Shown: in pieces, positions 1 through 11,685 of the stretch
Layout: each line of letters begins with the position of its first letter
How positions within the stretch are numbered: the first letter of the stretch is position 1
From: Corticium candelabrum
Taxonomy: Eukaryota; Porifera; Homoscleromorpha; Homosclerophorida; Plakinidae
DNA length: 64,000 bases
Assembly: GCF_963422355.1 (NCBI RefSeq)
Contig: NC_085086.1
Span: forward strand, 2,759,917 to 2,823,916
Direction of reading: 5' to 3'
The notes under the pieces: generated by a model
Seen by the model: the letters and a program-made list of their open reading frames with translations, nothing else
Database searches by the model: none
What the model was told of the DNA's origin: nothing
Position numbers and translations under genes: made by a program

Positions 1-102
1 GTCATCACGAGTACGCAAAAACCGCCAGACCGTAAACAGATTTGCAAATGTCACTGGCACAGAAAAATTCAAAGTATGCTTCTGATATCTGTAGTTGAGT
101 AG
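1..102. repeat. Left edge of segmental duplication, copy 1
   Basis: This stretch reappears with small differences at about 15344-15455 (shared text includes the CATCACGAGTACG and GTTGAGTAG blocks). It marks the 5' flank of MFS copy 1. Similarity stops abruptly at about 102, where copy 1 carries extra DNA that copy 2 lacks, and resumes near 3759. The duplication may extend left of the window. Confidence 0.75.
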
Positions 103-262
103 TTGGCGAGCGAAGCGAGCCTCTCTCTTGTCATGTCAATTGAGCTCGAGATATATTATATTTATATATTTATATATTTATATATTTATATATTTTTATA
201 TTTATATATTTATATATTTATATATTTATATATTTATATATTTTATATATTTATATACAGAC
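103..262. repeat. Single unit of a 62-bp satellite followed by an AT-rich array
   Basis: A unit starting TTGGCGAGCGAAGCGAGCC runs into a TATATTTA-type array up to about 262. The same unit occurs four times in tandem at 2278-2521. The GGCGAGCGAAGCGAGCC core can form a short stem closed by a GAA loop, a shape also seen at 13979-13995. Confidence 0.8.
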
Positions 263-596
263 ATGAGCATAATTATGGAGCCATCCCTCATATCAGCTGA
301 GGCAGGAAAATCAACAGAACATTGCAGATTTATGAATATACCTGCTGACCCGCCTAAAGCTGCATCTGATTCTACATCAAATCATGCTAATTGAGTATTG
401 ATATTGTTTTGATTGGACGCTTTGACAACTCGTAGCAACAAAACGATTAAGGGATGACCAGACTAACCACCGCCCCCTTGCATGACCATGTCAGGATTTC
501 GCTCTCTTGAAGAAATTTGTGGCTTTTAAAAAAGCCGGTTTAGTTCAATGGGTCACACACACACTCCAAATAACCCACAAACACTCCGTTAAATTA

Positions 597-1610
597 TCAA
601 TACTTGGTTGCTCCTCCTCTCGCTTGTCCTATAGACTCAATTCGTCTTGGGACACTCTCCATCAGGTTGTTAATTAATCCCTGGGGTATTTCGCGCCAAG
701 CCATCTGCATTGCTTCCCACAACTCTTGTTCGGTTTCAGGATGTTTTTCATTTGCCAGAACCTTCAGAACATGCCATAGATTTTCAATGGGGTTTGCATC
801 TGGCGACTTAGCAGGCCAGTCCAAGACAGTAACCTCGTTGTCCCGCAGCCATTGCCTGGTTGAGCGCGAGGTGTGAATTGTCGCGTTGTCTTGCTGGAAG
901 ATAAAATCTTTACCGACTAAACGACGAGCATCTGGCAGCATGACATCACCCAGGATATGTTGGTAGTCTTCTGAATTCAGACGGCCTTGTATGCGATGAA
1001 GAGAGCCTACACCTTCAAAGCTGATGCAACCCCGTAGCATAATGCTCGTTGGATGCTGCACTACTGGCTGACAACATTCTGCGCTAAATTCTTCCCCTTT
1101 TCTCCGCCACACGTACAGGCAGCCATCACTTTCGATGCTGATTTTCACCTCATCGGAAAAGACAACACGTTTCCAGTCCTCCAACGTCCAGCCACGATGG
1201 GTGACCGCCCACGCACGTCGACATCGCTGATGTTAACGATTCAACTGCGGCTTCTTGCGTGGACGGCGAGCACAAATTCCTTTTTCCCTGAGACGGCGAG
1301 TGATGGTTCTTCGGGACAATGACTTCCCACATGCCGCTGAAAGTCTACCTTGCAACCGTCTCGTCGTCACCTTTCTGTCAGTAAGTGCAAGTCGTTCGAG
1401 TAAACGATCCTCCCTAGCCGACGTTCATCTTTTCCTTCCAGATCGCTTGATGTAATCACTACTGCCTTCTTCCCATCGTCTCACGCACTTCTGTACTGCT
1501 CCACGAGACTTTTCTACCAATCTGGCAATTTCACGATGAGACAAGCCCGTCTGGTGGAGACCTTCGATCTTGCCTCTCGAACGTGGGCTGAGTTGGCGAG
1601 CGCTTGGCAT
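597..1610 (-). pseudogene. Tc1/mariner-type transposase, broken
   Basis: Transposase of the IS630-Tc1-mariner superfamily, which cuts and pastes DNA at TA sites. The N-terminal part (1610 to 1425) reads as a helix-turn-helix domain with SHREIARLVEKSRGAVQ. The C-terminal part (1184 to 597, 195 residues) keeps the catalytic core: D11 in FSDE, D99 in QQDNA and E134 in NPIENLW, with 34 residues between the last two (DD34E). Between these blocks the frame is lost at least twice (around 1150-1430), so no full protein is encoded even though the DDE residues survive. It lies inside DNA present only in copy 1 of the duplication. I did not find convincing terminal inverted repeats. Confidence 0.88.
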
Positions 1611-2277
1611 TTACGCAATAGAACACAACCGTGAGATACTGAAAAAATCAGCTGAATGCGACTTGAGAGAAAGCACAGGTGATTTGAGAAGACAGCTGAC
1701 CATTTCCCCGCTAGAAATTGCTTATCGCTCAATCGAAACAGCTGATTTCTCTACAACAGTCGCCATATTTGTGTACATTGTTGCAAACCTAAAGTCACTC
1801 CGTCAGCAATCTTTGCTAACTGGACTGTGACAGAAAGGACTGGACAGGACATGAGCACTGCAGAACAAGTTTCAGCAATACAGAACAGTGACCAACGAAT
1901 TTTAGTCTCAATTGCTGGTCTAGACCGTTCATGTTGTGACGTCACAAGAGCAGATGAGAATAGACTCAGAATATGCAAGTAAACTGAAACTTATAGCCTC
2001 TATTTAATTTTTGAGTATGTCTTCTAAAATAAACAAAGTCATTTTATTGTTTAGAAGCTTTTTGAAAATGATTTTGATTATTAACTTTCAAATTTACTGA
2101 TTGAACTGGCAGCAAGAAGCAGTCATGTGTCTCAACAGGTCACACATCTCCTGCAATCTCAGACATGTGGATGGCACAATCAGAGCCATTACCTCACCAT
2201 TATGACTTGTTTTAATTTATTACAAAGTGCAGCTGTCACTGTAGATACATCTACTTGGACTGTCTGAGAAAGTCTAA

Positions 2278-2521
2278 TTAGCGAGCGAAGCGAGCCTCTC
2301 TCTTGTCATGTCAATTGAGCTCGAGATATATTTTATTGGCGTGCGAAGCGAGCCTCTCTCTTGTCATGTCAATTGAGCTCGAGATATATTATATTTATTG
2401 GCGAGCGAAGCGAGCCTCACTCTTGTCATGTCAATTGAGCTCGAGATATATTTTATTTATTGGCGAGCGAAGCGAGCCTCTCTCTTGTCATGTCAATTGA
2501 GCTCGAGATATATTTTATTTA
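2278..2521. repeat. Minisatellite, four tandem copies of a ~62-bp unit
   Basis: Units begin near 2278, 2336, 2398 and 2460 and are nearly identical. Each holds GCGAGCGAAGCGAGCC, a CTCTCTCTTGTCATGTC segment, GAGCTCGAG and an AT tail. The array ends in a short TATATTTA run, as does the single unit at 103. The broken Tc1-like transposase lies between the single unit and this array. Confidence 0.9.
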
Positions 2522-2899
2522 TATATTTATATATTTATATATATACGTAGGTCAGCACATGGATTTACGGCAAAACAGAAAGACAAATCAACAAAACGAC
2601 GATGCCAGATGAATGCAATTTTGGCTCCGTAACATATGCGCTAAAAATTGAAGCATGGGACCTCTTTTGAGGGGTCGACTCAATTGTAATTTCTTGGCGA
2701 GGAGAGTCAAACGACTCTCGATTTTGCTCCCTTACGCGACTAAAGAGAAAAGGAGACTGATTTGTGACAAACGAAATGAAAAAGAAAAGCTAAAAGAAGA
2801 GAAAAGCCTGTTTTTTGAGTTTCCGCGCGTTACTTTGATAGAAATTATTGCTACGCAACCATTGTCACGTGACTATGCGATCATTGTTACGTAACTATC

Positions 2900-3720
2900 T
2901 CAGCTAATAAACGAGTGAGACGATTGAAGCGTGAACGAAGTATTGAAGACAACTATAGTATTTTGCGTTCAAATATTCGAACTCGGCGTTTAGTTACCCG
3001 ATTCAGGCAAGCAATTATCCGAATTGAGCGTTCAGTTATCCGATTTGGGCATTCAATTATCCGATGTTCTGTCCTAATTAGAAGTACCAAATATAGAAAT
3101 AATTATTTTAGTCGCACATTTATTTCATGACGTCTTTTGATGCTCACACACGTTTCAGCTGACCACTAAATGATTAATTCAAGAAAGGTGGGAAGGCAAA
3201 GTAGTGAAATTCGAGCTCTTGATTAGCTAAATACCCGCTGCAACGCATGATGGACTGTTGCATGGTATCACGCGCAATCTACAAAGTATGCGGATTACAG
3301 CACGATTGACGGAGCAAGGCGTTGTTGTAGGCTTCCTAGATATGTAGATTTAGTTCGCTCACAGCAGCTTAGTTAGACCTCCGCGGAAACGTGGGACACC
3401 AAGATTAGTGCAAAGGAAATTATCCTACAACACACGCTAAAAATTCACGCTACAGTCAAGATTAATTACAAATTATTGAGTCTATACAGCTGATGAATGA
3501 TGATATTTGAGCAGCTGCCCAACCGCAGACTATGTAAGTTATTTAGTTGCACAACAGCCGTAAGCAACGGATAATTGAACGCTTGAATCGGTTAATTGAA
3601 CGCAAAATACTTTAGAAGAGCAACTGAAAGTCTGTTTCCTGAGTTCCCGCGTTTGTTTGACAAACACTATTGCTACCTAACGCAACCATTGTTACGCGAA
3701 TAGGTAAAGACAGAACACCA
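2900..3720. repeat. Degenerate short-motif repeats in inverted orientation
   Basis: Between about 2950 and 3065 a motif close to GCGTTCAATTATCCGATT recurs several times. Its reverse complement appears at about 3565-3610, and the following text (tttcctgagttcccgcg, attgctac, caaccattgttacg) echoes 2815-2895 in altered order. This looks like the remains of a foldback element. No coding region was recognised. Confidence 0.5.
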
Positions 3721-4008
3721 TCGCTCGCCAAACACAATGCTAACCGAGCATTTACTAGTTTACAATACTAGAAACACTGGATTCGTCAAGACATACCGTG
3801 CGCGGAATATGATGGAGGATGTCGAGGTTAATTGCATCACGTGCCCACGTGACTTTCTAAAGAATTCTCTCGTTCCCGCGCACTCTGGTCTGGAAGTTCG
3901 AGGCTAATGTACAGTACGTATACGTGCGGTATGTACGTGTACACATACTTGGCCGTAGTTAGCGTGCGTTAACTTCACGGAACAACTAATAGCTCTGTAC
4001 TGAATGCT

Positions 4009-5469
4009 ATGGAGTTGAGAACGAGGAAGCGGTTGACGTATGTAGTCACTAGCATCTACTTCTTGCTGGGAGGCGCAGAGTTTGCTGTCATTCTTCCCAC
4101 TCTCTATCCCTACGTCAAAAGTCTCCATGGAGACGAATTTTTCTATGGCGTCACTTTAGCCGCTTTTTGCATATCCAGTCTATTTGCAAATCCAGTGTTT
4201 GGTCACGTGGTCGACCGAATGAAGAAAACCAAGTCGATGGTGCTTGTAACAAATATGTTTCAAATTGGAGGAAATTTTATGTATTTTGTTGGGACGTCCA
4301 AGTATATGCTACTTGGTGGTAGACTCGTTACTGGAATTGGAATGGGTGGTGGGGTAGCAATTTATGCACAACTTGCATGGATGAGTACAGAGGAAGAACG
4401 AACTGCTGTGATGTCAATAGCGATGGCTTGCCGACAGTTTGGGATTCTTGCTGGTCCAGCTTTGAATATATTTCTGAGAGAGATAAACTTCCAGATTGGG
4501 CCGTTCAATGTTAATCAGTTGTCAGTGCCTGGATTGTTTCTAGCAGTGTTGTGGTGTGTAATGCAGCTTGTTGTTATTGTTATGTATTTTGATCTTCCTC
4601 CGGTTCAGGAGGTTACAGTGTCAGACGAGGCATCAACAGCAGACAATGTTAACATTTCAAAAAGTGCCCAGGATGGATCCGGATTTGGCTACCAATTTAA
4701 TGATATATGTAGCAATGATTCAGATTCTGACGTTATGCCACTCTTGAGCACTAAAGCATCAAAGTACCAAACTATAACTACTTGCACAGACAGAGAGTCA
4801 ATAAGTCAGCAACACTCAATCCGGAGAAGACTGACTAGTATAACAGATGAGTATCTTCGTGAGGAGATTGTAGTGCTGTTGGGCATTATCTTTATCATCT
4901 TCTTCAATCAGTTGGTGCTTGAAAGTGTCATTGTTCCATTGTCTACGAAGTATTTCGGATGGAGTGCTGTTGATAACAGCTATTTCTACTGTGGATCGGC
5001 TGGTTTGGCAATGTCTGCATATGTAACTATCCAGAGAGTTAGCAAACGAGTGTCTGATCGTTGGATCATGGCTATTGGTCTCGTGTTTGGGACTTCTGGT
5101 GTGTGTTTGCTCACTATATTCACTCCACAAATGACACCATTACATGATATTACTAGAAATACTATCATTGTTATGTTTGCTTCTGCTTTCTTAACCCTCG
5201 GCTTTCCATGTGCTTTGACTACTTCCACATCACTGATCTCTAAGCTTACCTCAATGAAAATGCAAGGAGTAACTCAGGCAATTCGACGTATTGTCTCAAA
5301 TTTTGGAATCATAATGGGACCTTTGTGGTCCTCAGCCTTTTTTGGGATGCTAAACATCATGTGTGGAGTTATGCTTGGCTTGCAGATAATGATACTTGCA
5401 ATGGTAATTCTTTCATTCAGGAAATTGAAAGAAAAGTCATTTTTAAAGCAGAACAAAGATGAAGATTAA
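4009..5469 (+). CDS. MFS transporter, MFSD8-like, copy 1
   Basis: A 486-residue major facilitator superfamily protein in one uninterrupted exon, starting at ATG 4009. It has two six-helix halves, a signature-like DRMKKTKS loop after helix 2 and a GRLVTGIGMGGG helix-4 motif. A hydrophilic, Ser/Asp-rich cytoplasmic loop lies between the halves (about residues 205-285), and the C-terminal tail is charged. The overall pattern resembles the MFSD8/CLN7 group of endolysosomal transporters; the substrate cannot be read from sequence. An AATAAA signal lies at 5689-5694. A paralogue at 16201-17631 differs at about 36 of some 474 aligned residues by my manual count. This copy has the longer tail (EKSFLKQNKDED). 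The family call is firm; the MFSD8 assignment is tentative. Confidence 0.88.
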   Translation: MELRTRKRLTYVVTSIYFLLGGAEFAVILPTLYPYVKSLHGDEFFYGVTLAAFCISSLFANPVFGHVVDRMKKTKSMVLVTNMFQIGGNFMYFVGTSKYMLLGGRLVTGIGMGGGVAIYAQLAWMSTEEERTAVMSIAMACRQFGILAGPALNIFLREINFQIGPFNVNQLSVPGLFLAVLWCVMQLVVIVMYFDLPPVQEVTVSDEASTADNVNISKSAQDGSGFGYQFNDICSNDSDSDVMPLLSTKASKYQTITTCTDRESISQQHSIRRRLTSITDEYLREEIVVLLGIIFIIFFNQLVLESVIVPLSTKYFGWSAVDNSYFYCGSAGLAMSAYVTIQRVSKRVSDRWIMAIGLVFGTSGVCLLTIFTPQMTPLHDITRNTIIVMFASAFLTLGFPCALTTSTSLISKLTSMKMQGVTQAIRRIVSNFGIIMGPLWSSAFFGMLNIMCGVMLGLQIMILAMVILSFRKLKEKSFLKQNKDED

Positions 5470-5688
5470 GAAGTTCTAAGAAGGTATTATGAACTGTATA
5501 TAAGTGGCGTATCAAATAACTCATTGGATACGCAAAATTTATTTATTTAATTCAACCACATGACTGCCTGTTTGTTAATTGTTAGGAGGACTGCTATATG
5601 AACAGTATTTTCTCGGTTTAATTTGAAATCACCACACATTGGTGAGGCATGTCAGGATTAGCAGAAATCAGTGCTATTATTCATTGAC

Positions 5689-5694
5689 AATAAA
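5689..5694 (+). promoter_or_regulatory. Polyadenylation signal of MFS copy 1
   Basis: AATAAA about 220 bp after the stop codon. The same context (TCATTGACAATAAA) is kept after copy 2. Confidence 0.6.
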
Positions 5695-5799
5695 ATATTT
5701 GTTTCAAAGAGCTCCTGACTTGCTAAGGCAACAACCTTTGACTTGAAGTGTACTATATATGCAACAACAAAACATGCCCGTATATTCACTTCAAATTGT

Positions 5800-6357
5800 T
5801 ATATTAACAGTTTGTCTGTCTATCTCTCCGTTTGTTTGTCTGTCTGTCTCTCTGTCTGTCGGTCTATCTGTCTATATCTGTTTGTCCGTTTATCTTTCTG
5901 TCTCTCCGTCCTTCAGTCTACCTGTCTGTTTGTTTGAAATATATTCTCATAAATCAGTACAGTACTATTACAAGCTCTTGTGGAGTTACAAACTACACAA
6001 ACAAAAAGGACCCTTAGGCCCTAGACATAATTTGCAACTGTATTCTGTCTGCCTGTCGTATCTGTCTTGTCTGTTGGCGTGTCTTTCTGTTTGTTCGTTT
6101 GTCTCTTCGATTGTTTGTCTGTTTAGTAATAATTTTAATTGTCCGGCCGTATATCTGTCGGTCCATCTGTCTGACTGTTCATCTAGTTGTTTATATCTGT
6201 TTATCCGTTATCTTTCCGTTTGTCTTTCTGTCTCTCCGTCTGTCCTTCCGTCTGTCTGTCCTGTCGTCTGGGTTTTCTCTCTGTTATGTTTGTTGGTGTG
6301 TCTGACTGTTTGTTTGTCTGTCTGTCTGTCTGCCTGCCTGCCTGCCTGCCTGCCTGT

Positions 6358-6398
<41 letters not shown>

Positions 6399-6560
6399 TG
6401 CGTGGCTGCCTGTGATACATTCAGAACACACTCTGAAATAGTTGAACTTGTTTATGAAGCACTTTCTTTTAATTATCGAAAAATCATGTATTCTACAGTG
6501 TGTAGAGATGCTTCTTTCTAATAGAATAATCTGCCTGCCTGCCCGCCCGCCCGCCCGTCA
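5800..6560. repeat. Imperfect TCTG/TGCC simple-repeat tract
   Basis: Imperfect (TGTC)n and (CTGT)n run through 5810-5935 and 6045-6310, then a purer (CTGC)n block at about 6330-6405. The long open frames here (Cys/Leu/Ser-rich on plus, Asp/Arg/Gln/Thr-rich on minus) are products of the 4-bp repeat and are not genes. The segment at 6412-6540 corresponds to 18229-18350 in the second copy of the duplication. Confidence 0.9.
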
Positions 6561-6890
6561 CTTTATAGTGTGACTATAAAGAAGTAGAAACACTGTTACA
6601 GTCCAGGCTAAAAAGGTTTTCATGGCTCGATGCGATCGTCAAATTGAATGGCATCTTGTTGACGATAGAATCTAGAAGACCAATGCAGTGCAAAGACCGT
6701 TGACCAATTTTAGCATTTCGTAGTATAGGGAGCAATATGTGATTTCTCTCCAGTGTGGCACTTAAACGGCTATTTGACATTTGAGAAATAAGTATTTTGT
6801 GAAATGTAACTTGCAAGAATGTTTTTCTTTTATGAGTCATACAGTGTTGACACCACAATATGAAGCGGTCGAGAATTTATTCTACATTTA

Positions 6891-6892
<2 letters not shown>

Positions 6893-6979
<87 letters not shown>
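6893..6979. repeat. (TG)n microsatellite
   Basis: An almost uninterrupted TG run of about 86 bp. Confidence 0.97.
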
Positions 6980-6982
<3 letters not shown>

Positions 6983-7420
6983 TTGTTTCCATAGTCTAAA
7001 TCTAATATATAAATCGTCGTTAAAATTTTACATACGTCGGTTCTAGAAGATAATTATTGTATTTCTGTTAAACGTTCAGTTCATAAAGCGTATTGAAATG
7101 TTACGTAAAAATTTGCTGAAGTTTCTAAAAGTAAACGAAATCAAACGTATGTATTATAGACAGGCAGAAAGACAAACAGACAGACAGACAGGCGTACAAA
7201 CAGACAGATTGACAGAAAGGTGATTGACTGGGATGACACTGAACTAGGCATTCACAACTTTATTCATTAGTTTTTGTTGTAGTTGTTAATTGTTTCTACA
7301 ATGTTTTGTATCAGACTGGCCCATGTGAGATATGCTACCATATAGTTGGTTTGAGCTGCACCTTCATGTAGATCGATTTAAATTAAAGTTTCTTTGTCAA
7401 TGAGTGCAATACTGCTGACA

Positions 7421-7432
7421 GATAGACAGACC

Positions 7433-7511
<79 letters not shown>

Positions 7512-7532
7512 CGACAGACAGACAGACAGACA
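7421..7532. repeat. (GACA)n microsatellite
   Basis: About 26 GACA units with few substitutions. A weaker GACA tract lies at 7159-7215. Confidence 0.97.
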
Positions 7533-7757
7533 ATGTACTTCTGAAGAAATCAGTAATGCCTGGTCGGGACAGGCCAAGTGCCCAGACTCGTAGATGTTTT
7601 CTAGAAGAGGGATCACATGATCCCTTTTAACGAATTAGTAGTTAAATATAGATTGTATTTAGTTGTTAGTTGTTTTCTTTTGCTTTTTTGTCATAGGACA
7701 AACGTAGATAGCCATTTGCTATTGTATCCTAATTCAAATATGAAAAATATGTGTATT

Positions 7758-7817
<60 letters not shown>

Positions 7818-7920
7818 AACAGACAAGCAGAAAAATAGACACAGAAAAATAGATAGAATGACAGACACGGACACAGACAGACACGGACACAGTCAGACAC
7901 AGTCACAGACAGACAAGTAT
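7758..7920. repeat. (GACA)n microsatellite, second tract
   Basis: A pure GACA block at about 7764-7812, then degenerate GACA/CACGGA text to about 7915. Confidence 0.95.
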
Positions 7921-8245
7921 TACTGCGCATGCTCACTGAGACATGTTGACCAAAGCCGATGGACGTCTAGAGGAACTAATAGGGAAGCTACTTTTAGGTG
8001 TACCTAGTTGTGGACACTCCCCGGTAATTTGAGTTACAATTGCTATTTTCTCTGATAGCCTGCACGAAGAGACAGGGAAACATGTCTGATGTGCGCTCCA
8101 ATGTCTTGGCTTTGTAACGGTACCTGTAGGACTAGAATCGCACAACGTCAACACAATATACGAGATAACGTCTGTAAACCGCCTGGACGCACGTTGTATC
8201 CTATTTTTGAACATTTTTTTCCGTCACAGAAAGCGTCTGAGCCTG

Positions 8246-8249
<4 letters not shown>

Positions 8250-8318
<69 letters not shown>
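8250..8318. repeat. (AT)n microsatellite
   Basis: An uninterrupted AT run of about 68 bp. Confidence 0.97.
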
Positions 8319-8325
<7 letters not shown>

Positions 8326-8756
8326 ACACCCATATATTTGTATATAATACAGATAACACAAATAACACATATCCGCCCTAGGGAGGGCAGCACAAAGAGT
8401 CTAAGTCATAATAATTAGGTAGATAGTCACTAATCAGTCTTGACTTATACTGCCATAAACGAACAGATAACTGTTCATGAAATTGCCTGGAAGCTTGGCC
8501 CAGAGACAGGCCAGATGATAGAAGAGACTTCTTTACAATTGATCTCAATACCTCTAGACTATGTGCAGCCCATACTCCGTATGATTCCACCACAAGAGGG
8601 TAGAACAAACAGCCATAACTTGAAACGTTAGCAAGATGGCGTTCATCTTTGTCCACTTCCCCAGCCTCAGCAGCAGCACCAGCTTTTATGGCAGAATTAA
8701 TAAAGTGAGAGGGAGTTAACGAATTCCTCACGGAAATGTCGGAATAAGCAGCCTTG

Positions 8757-11685
8757 CAGGGGCGTACCGTGGCCATTGGAATTGGGGGGGGCTGAAATAC
8801 CCGAACACTGACACGCCCCTTTGACAAAAATTGTATTAGTAGCAACAATGCAGACCACAAAGTATTACGTTTACTCGTATACATATATACAGTATGGAGC
8901 AGACTAAACAAGCACCTATTTACTGAAAAATCATCCTGCGGTTTCCTCTTGCACAGAACTCTTCTATGAGTTCATCAATAGCTTCCTCTAACTTCAATAC
9001 CTCTTCTCTCTCAACTGTTAGTAAGGCCAGAGCTGCAAGTCTTTCTTCTTCCATAGAACTCCTAAGCCAAGTCTTTAGACGACGGAGAGTAGAAAAGGAA
9101 CGCTCAGATTCTGCTGATGAGACTGGAACTACCAGATATATTTGCAAAAGCCTTAAAACTTCTGGATAGCTGTCTCTAAGACCCTTTCCAGCAAACAGCT
9201 GCCTAATATGCTGTATTGCCGGTAAATCGGACTCTATTTGTCTTTTTCCATGAGAAGATGCTATCGCCTTTATTTCACCATAGAAGACAGTAAGCTGGTG
9301 GTGTAGACGGGAATAGTCAAAATCACTTCTATAAAACTGACAAGCTGTCTGAAGAAGACTCAAGTTTGGTTTGGTCTCTGTCAAGGCATCTGCTAAAAGA
9401 GTCTCTACAGCAGTGAGAACGTCATAATTGTTTTCGTTAAATCTTTCTCTCAACTCCATTATCATCGTGTCAACAAGTTCGTTAACAGTCATTCTGAACT
9501 GGTCTTTTGGCGTTGCTGGATAATATGGTTCACTTCTTCCCCACTCTAAGCGCTCAGATGCTTTCCGTTTTCGAGCCAAACGAGGCATTTCTAGATCTAG
9601 CTCCTCTGCAAGCTTTTCAGTTTGCTTCCAAATCATCTCGAAGTCCCCTCTAACACAATTCAACGCCTCAATTGTGCCCAAAACTTTGGCCTTTACTCCA
9701 AATAGTTCTACATGCTTTGCTTGGAGAAATTCAGATAAAACAGCCGTTTTCCCCAAAGTTGCCTCTAGAACAGAAATATAGAAGTAGAATTGAAACGTTT
9801 CAACCGACTTCTGAAGAGACACAGCGTCTGCTCCTAATTCTGCATCATCACTTGCAATAGTTTGAAGGGTTTGAACTATGGATTTAAAAGCCACCTTAAT
9901 GGCTTTAACTGCTTGGTAACGAGAAGACCAACGAGTCTCGCAAATTCTTTTCAGAGTGGTAGCCGGGTTTTCTGAATCCACGGATTCTTGGATGTTCTTG
10001 AATCGCATGTGCCTTTTTGCTGACCCTTCCAGTAATTTATATAAGGAATCCACTACTCCGAGAATGTTCCGAACATCCTGAACAGAAGTAGAAGCTTTGG
10101 CAAGGGTTAGGTTTAATACGTGAGCATGGCAGTGGATGTATATGGCTCGGCTCTCGTCCTGTAGAAACCTAGTGCTAACTCCTTTATATCGTCCTCTCAT
10201 ATTTGCAGCGCCGTCATAACATTGTGCTCTCATCATGCATACTGGAATACCGAGCTCTTTCAGTACGTCCTTGAGAAAGTTATGCAATGACTCACCATCA
10301 GTTTCCTTAACAGGCCAAAATCCTAGAAAACGTTCGTGCACTGTTACTGTTTCGTCAACATATCGAAGACAAATTGAGAGTTGCTCTTGACGAGAAATGT
10401 CAGTCGTTTCGTCACATATTAAACCATAGCATCCGGATTTCCTGACCTCCTCAACTATTCCACGCTGAATTCTTCTTCCACACAATGCAATGATTTCATT
10501 TTGTATTTTTGGCGACGTATAGGTAAATGTTCCTTTCAAATGTAAAGCAAGGTCTGGATTATCTAATGCTCTCAAATTCAGTAGCTCTAAGAAGTTCCCT
10601 TTGTTTAAGGAACCCTCACTTTCATGACGTCCACGAAAAGGTATGTTCTGGCGACCAAGGAAGAGAATTGTGTGTATGATTTTGCTGAGATTTCGTCTAT
10701 TGAGCTCTACCCTTCTGGCATAGTCGTCACTAAGGCTTTGTGCCACAGAACTACCTGTAGCCGCAACATGCCTAGCCTGATGCCACATCCCAGAAGCCAA
10801 GGAATGAACTGAGCTCAATTCATGTTTTCTAAAGTCATCAAGAGCAGTCTTCCAGTTTCTGAAGCCTTTCCGTGTAAAGGATGGATCAGGACGACCTATT
10901 GTACCACTGGCACTGCATTCTGCAAAACGGCAGGAAAAGCAAAAGACTGCGTCCAACTGTGGACTGTATTCTAGCCATACAAATTTGTCATACCAAGATG
11001 ACTGAAAGCACCTTTGTTGTTTACCAAACTGTCTTTTAGGAAATGTTCCACCAATCACAGAATCAGCTGTTGGCTGAAAAGGACCTCGAAGAACGTCAGC
11101 TGTCTTTGCTCCTAGACAGGGATCTTTCATATTGCACAGACTCGATGGCGCTATCTCTTCACTGTCATGGCTGTCTGCTGACGCTGCAATGGCAGTGTCT
11201 GGCATCAGTTTGGTAGTAGAGTCATTTGCTTCCTCAAGTCCCTCCTCTTGCTGTTCAGATTCTGGCAAACTGCGCATAGCCGGCTGGACTAACCTAACAC
11301 AGAAATTGACATTTTATACTCGCTACTAGAACTATACTCTAGTAAAGAATTGTAACACACCCACTACTGCGTAAACTCTGTTTGACACATATCAGCGTGG
11401 ACCATAGATCTTACCGAAAACAGTGAGACAGTTTCGTCTGTTTTTTGTACTTCTGGTTTTGCTGATGAGACGACATGGTGTCAGTGAAGTAGTGTTGATC
11501 ACGGAAACCGATGTCTGCAGCCTAGTGTGAGACACGCATGCTTGGCCTCGAACATCCAGACTGTAAACAGACGCGCACGTTTACAAAAAGCTACGTAACG
11601 CTAGTTTTCACCTGACAAAATGGGAAACGCCCACAAAAACTGGGGGGGCTATAGCCCATTTAGCCCATGCCACGGTACGCCCCTG
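8757..11685 (-). mobile_element. hAT transposon, complete, 2.93 kb
   Basis: Both ends carry the perfect 17-bp terminal inverted repeat CAGGGGCGTACCGTGGC (8757-8773 and, reversed, 11669-11685). A 7-bp direct repeat AGCCTTG abuts each end (8750-8756 and 11686-11692), consistent with a target-site duplication; the family usually makes 8 bp. Inside is one long intact transposase frame on the minus strand. It sits within a LINE tail, whose frame continues on either side. Confidence 0.93.
8920..11277 (-). CDS. hAT transposase, ZMYM1-like, intact
   Basis: 785 residues in one frame from an ATG at 11277. A TTF/BED-like zinc finger is visible at C113, C116, H152 and H158. The RNase H-like catalytic region shows CDETTDIS (D289), CYDGAANM (D355) and the CHAH motif at 383-386. 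A C-terminal hAT dimerisation region reads SSAESERSFSTLRRLKTWLR. This is the domain order of the ZMYM1/DUF4371 class of hAT transposases, which excise and reinsert DNA between short inverted repeats. There is no stop or frameshift, and the gene sits between perfect inverted repeats, so it may be active or recently so. A domesticated host gene is unlikely because the element ends and target duplication are intact. Confidence 0.94.
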   Translation of the reverse strand: MRSLPESEQQEEGLEEANDSTTKLMPDTAIAASADSHDSEEIAPSSLCNMKDPCLGAKTADVLRGPFQPTADSVIGGTFPKRQFGKQQRCFQSSWYDKFVWLEYSPQLDAVFCFSCRFAECSASGTIGRPDPSFTRKGFRNWKTALDDFRKHELSSVHSLASGMWHQARHVAATGSSVAQSLSDDYARRVELNRRNLSKIIHTILFLGRQNIPFRGRHESEGSLNKGNFLELLNLRALDNPDLALHLKGTFTYTSPKIQNEIIALCGRRIQRGIVEEVRKSGCYGLICDETTDISRQEQLSICLRYVDETVTVHERFLGFWPVKETDGESLHNFLKDVLKELGIPVCMMRAQCYDGAANMRGRYKGVSTRFLQDESRAIYIHCHAHVLNLTLAKASTSVQDVRNILGVVDSLYKLLEGSAKRHMRFKNIQESVDSENPATTLKRICETRWSSRYQAVKAIKVAFKSIVQTLQTIASDDAELGADAVSLQKSVETFQFYFYISVLEATLGKTAVLSEFLQAKHVELFGVKAKVLGTIEALNCVRGDFEMIWKQTEKLAEELDLEMPRLARKRKASERLEWGRSEPYYPATPKDQFRMTVNELVDTMIMELRERFNENNYDVLTAVETLLADALTETKPNLSLLQTACQFYRSDFDYSRLHHQLTVFYGEIKAIASSHGKRQIESDLPAIQHIRQLFAGKGLRDSYPEVLRLLQIYLVVPVSSAESERSFSTLRRLKTWLRSSMEEERLAALALLTVEREEVLKLEEAIDELIEEFCARGNRRMIFQ

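Noticed and set aside
95-394. Open frames rich in Ile/Tyr
   Set aside because: They translate the TATATTTA array; no gene-like content.
5743-6441. Long Cys/Leu/Ser-rich and Asp/Arg/Gln-rich frames
   Set aside because: Artefacts of 4-bp simple repeats, which stay open in several frames.
8920-11277. Reading the ZMYM1-like frame as a domesticated host gene
   Set aside because: Perfect terminal inverted repeats and a flush direct repeat show it is a transposon.
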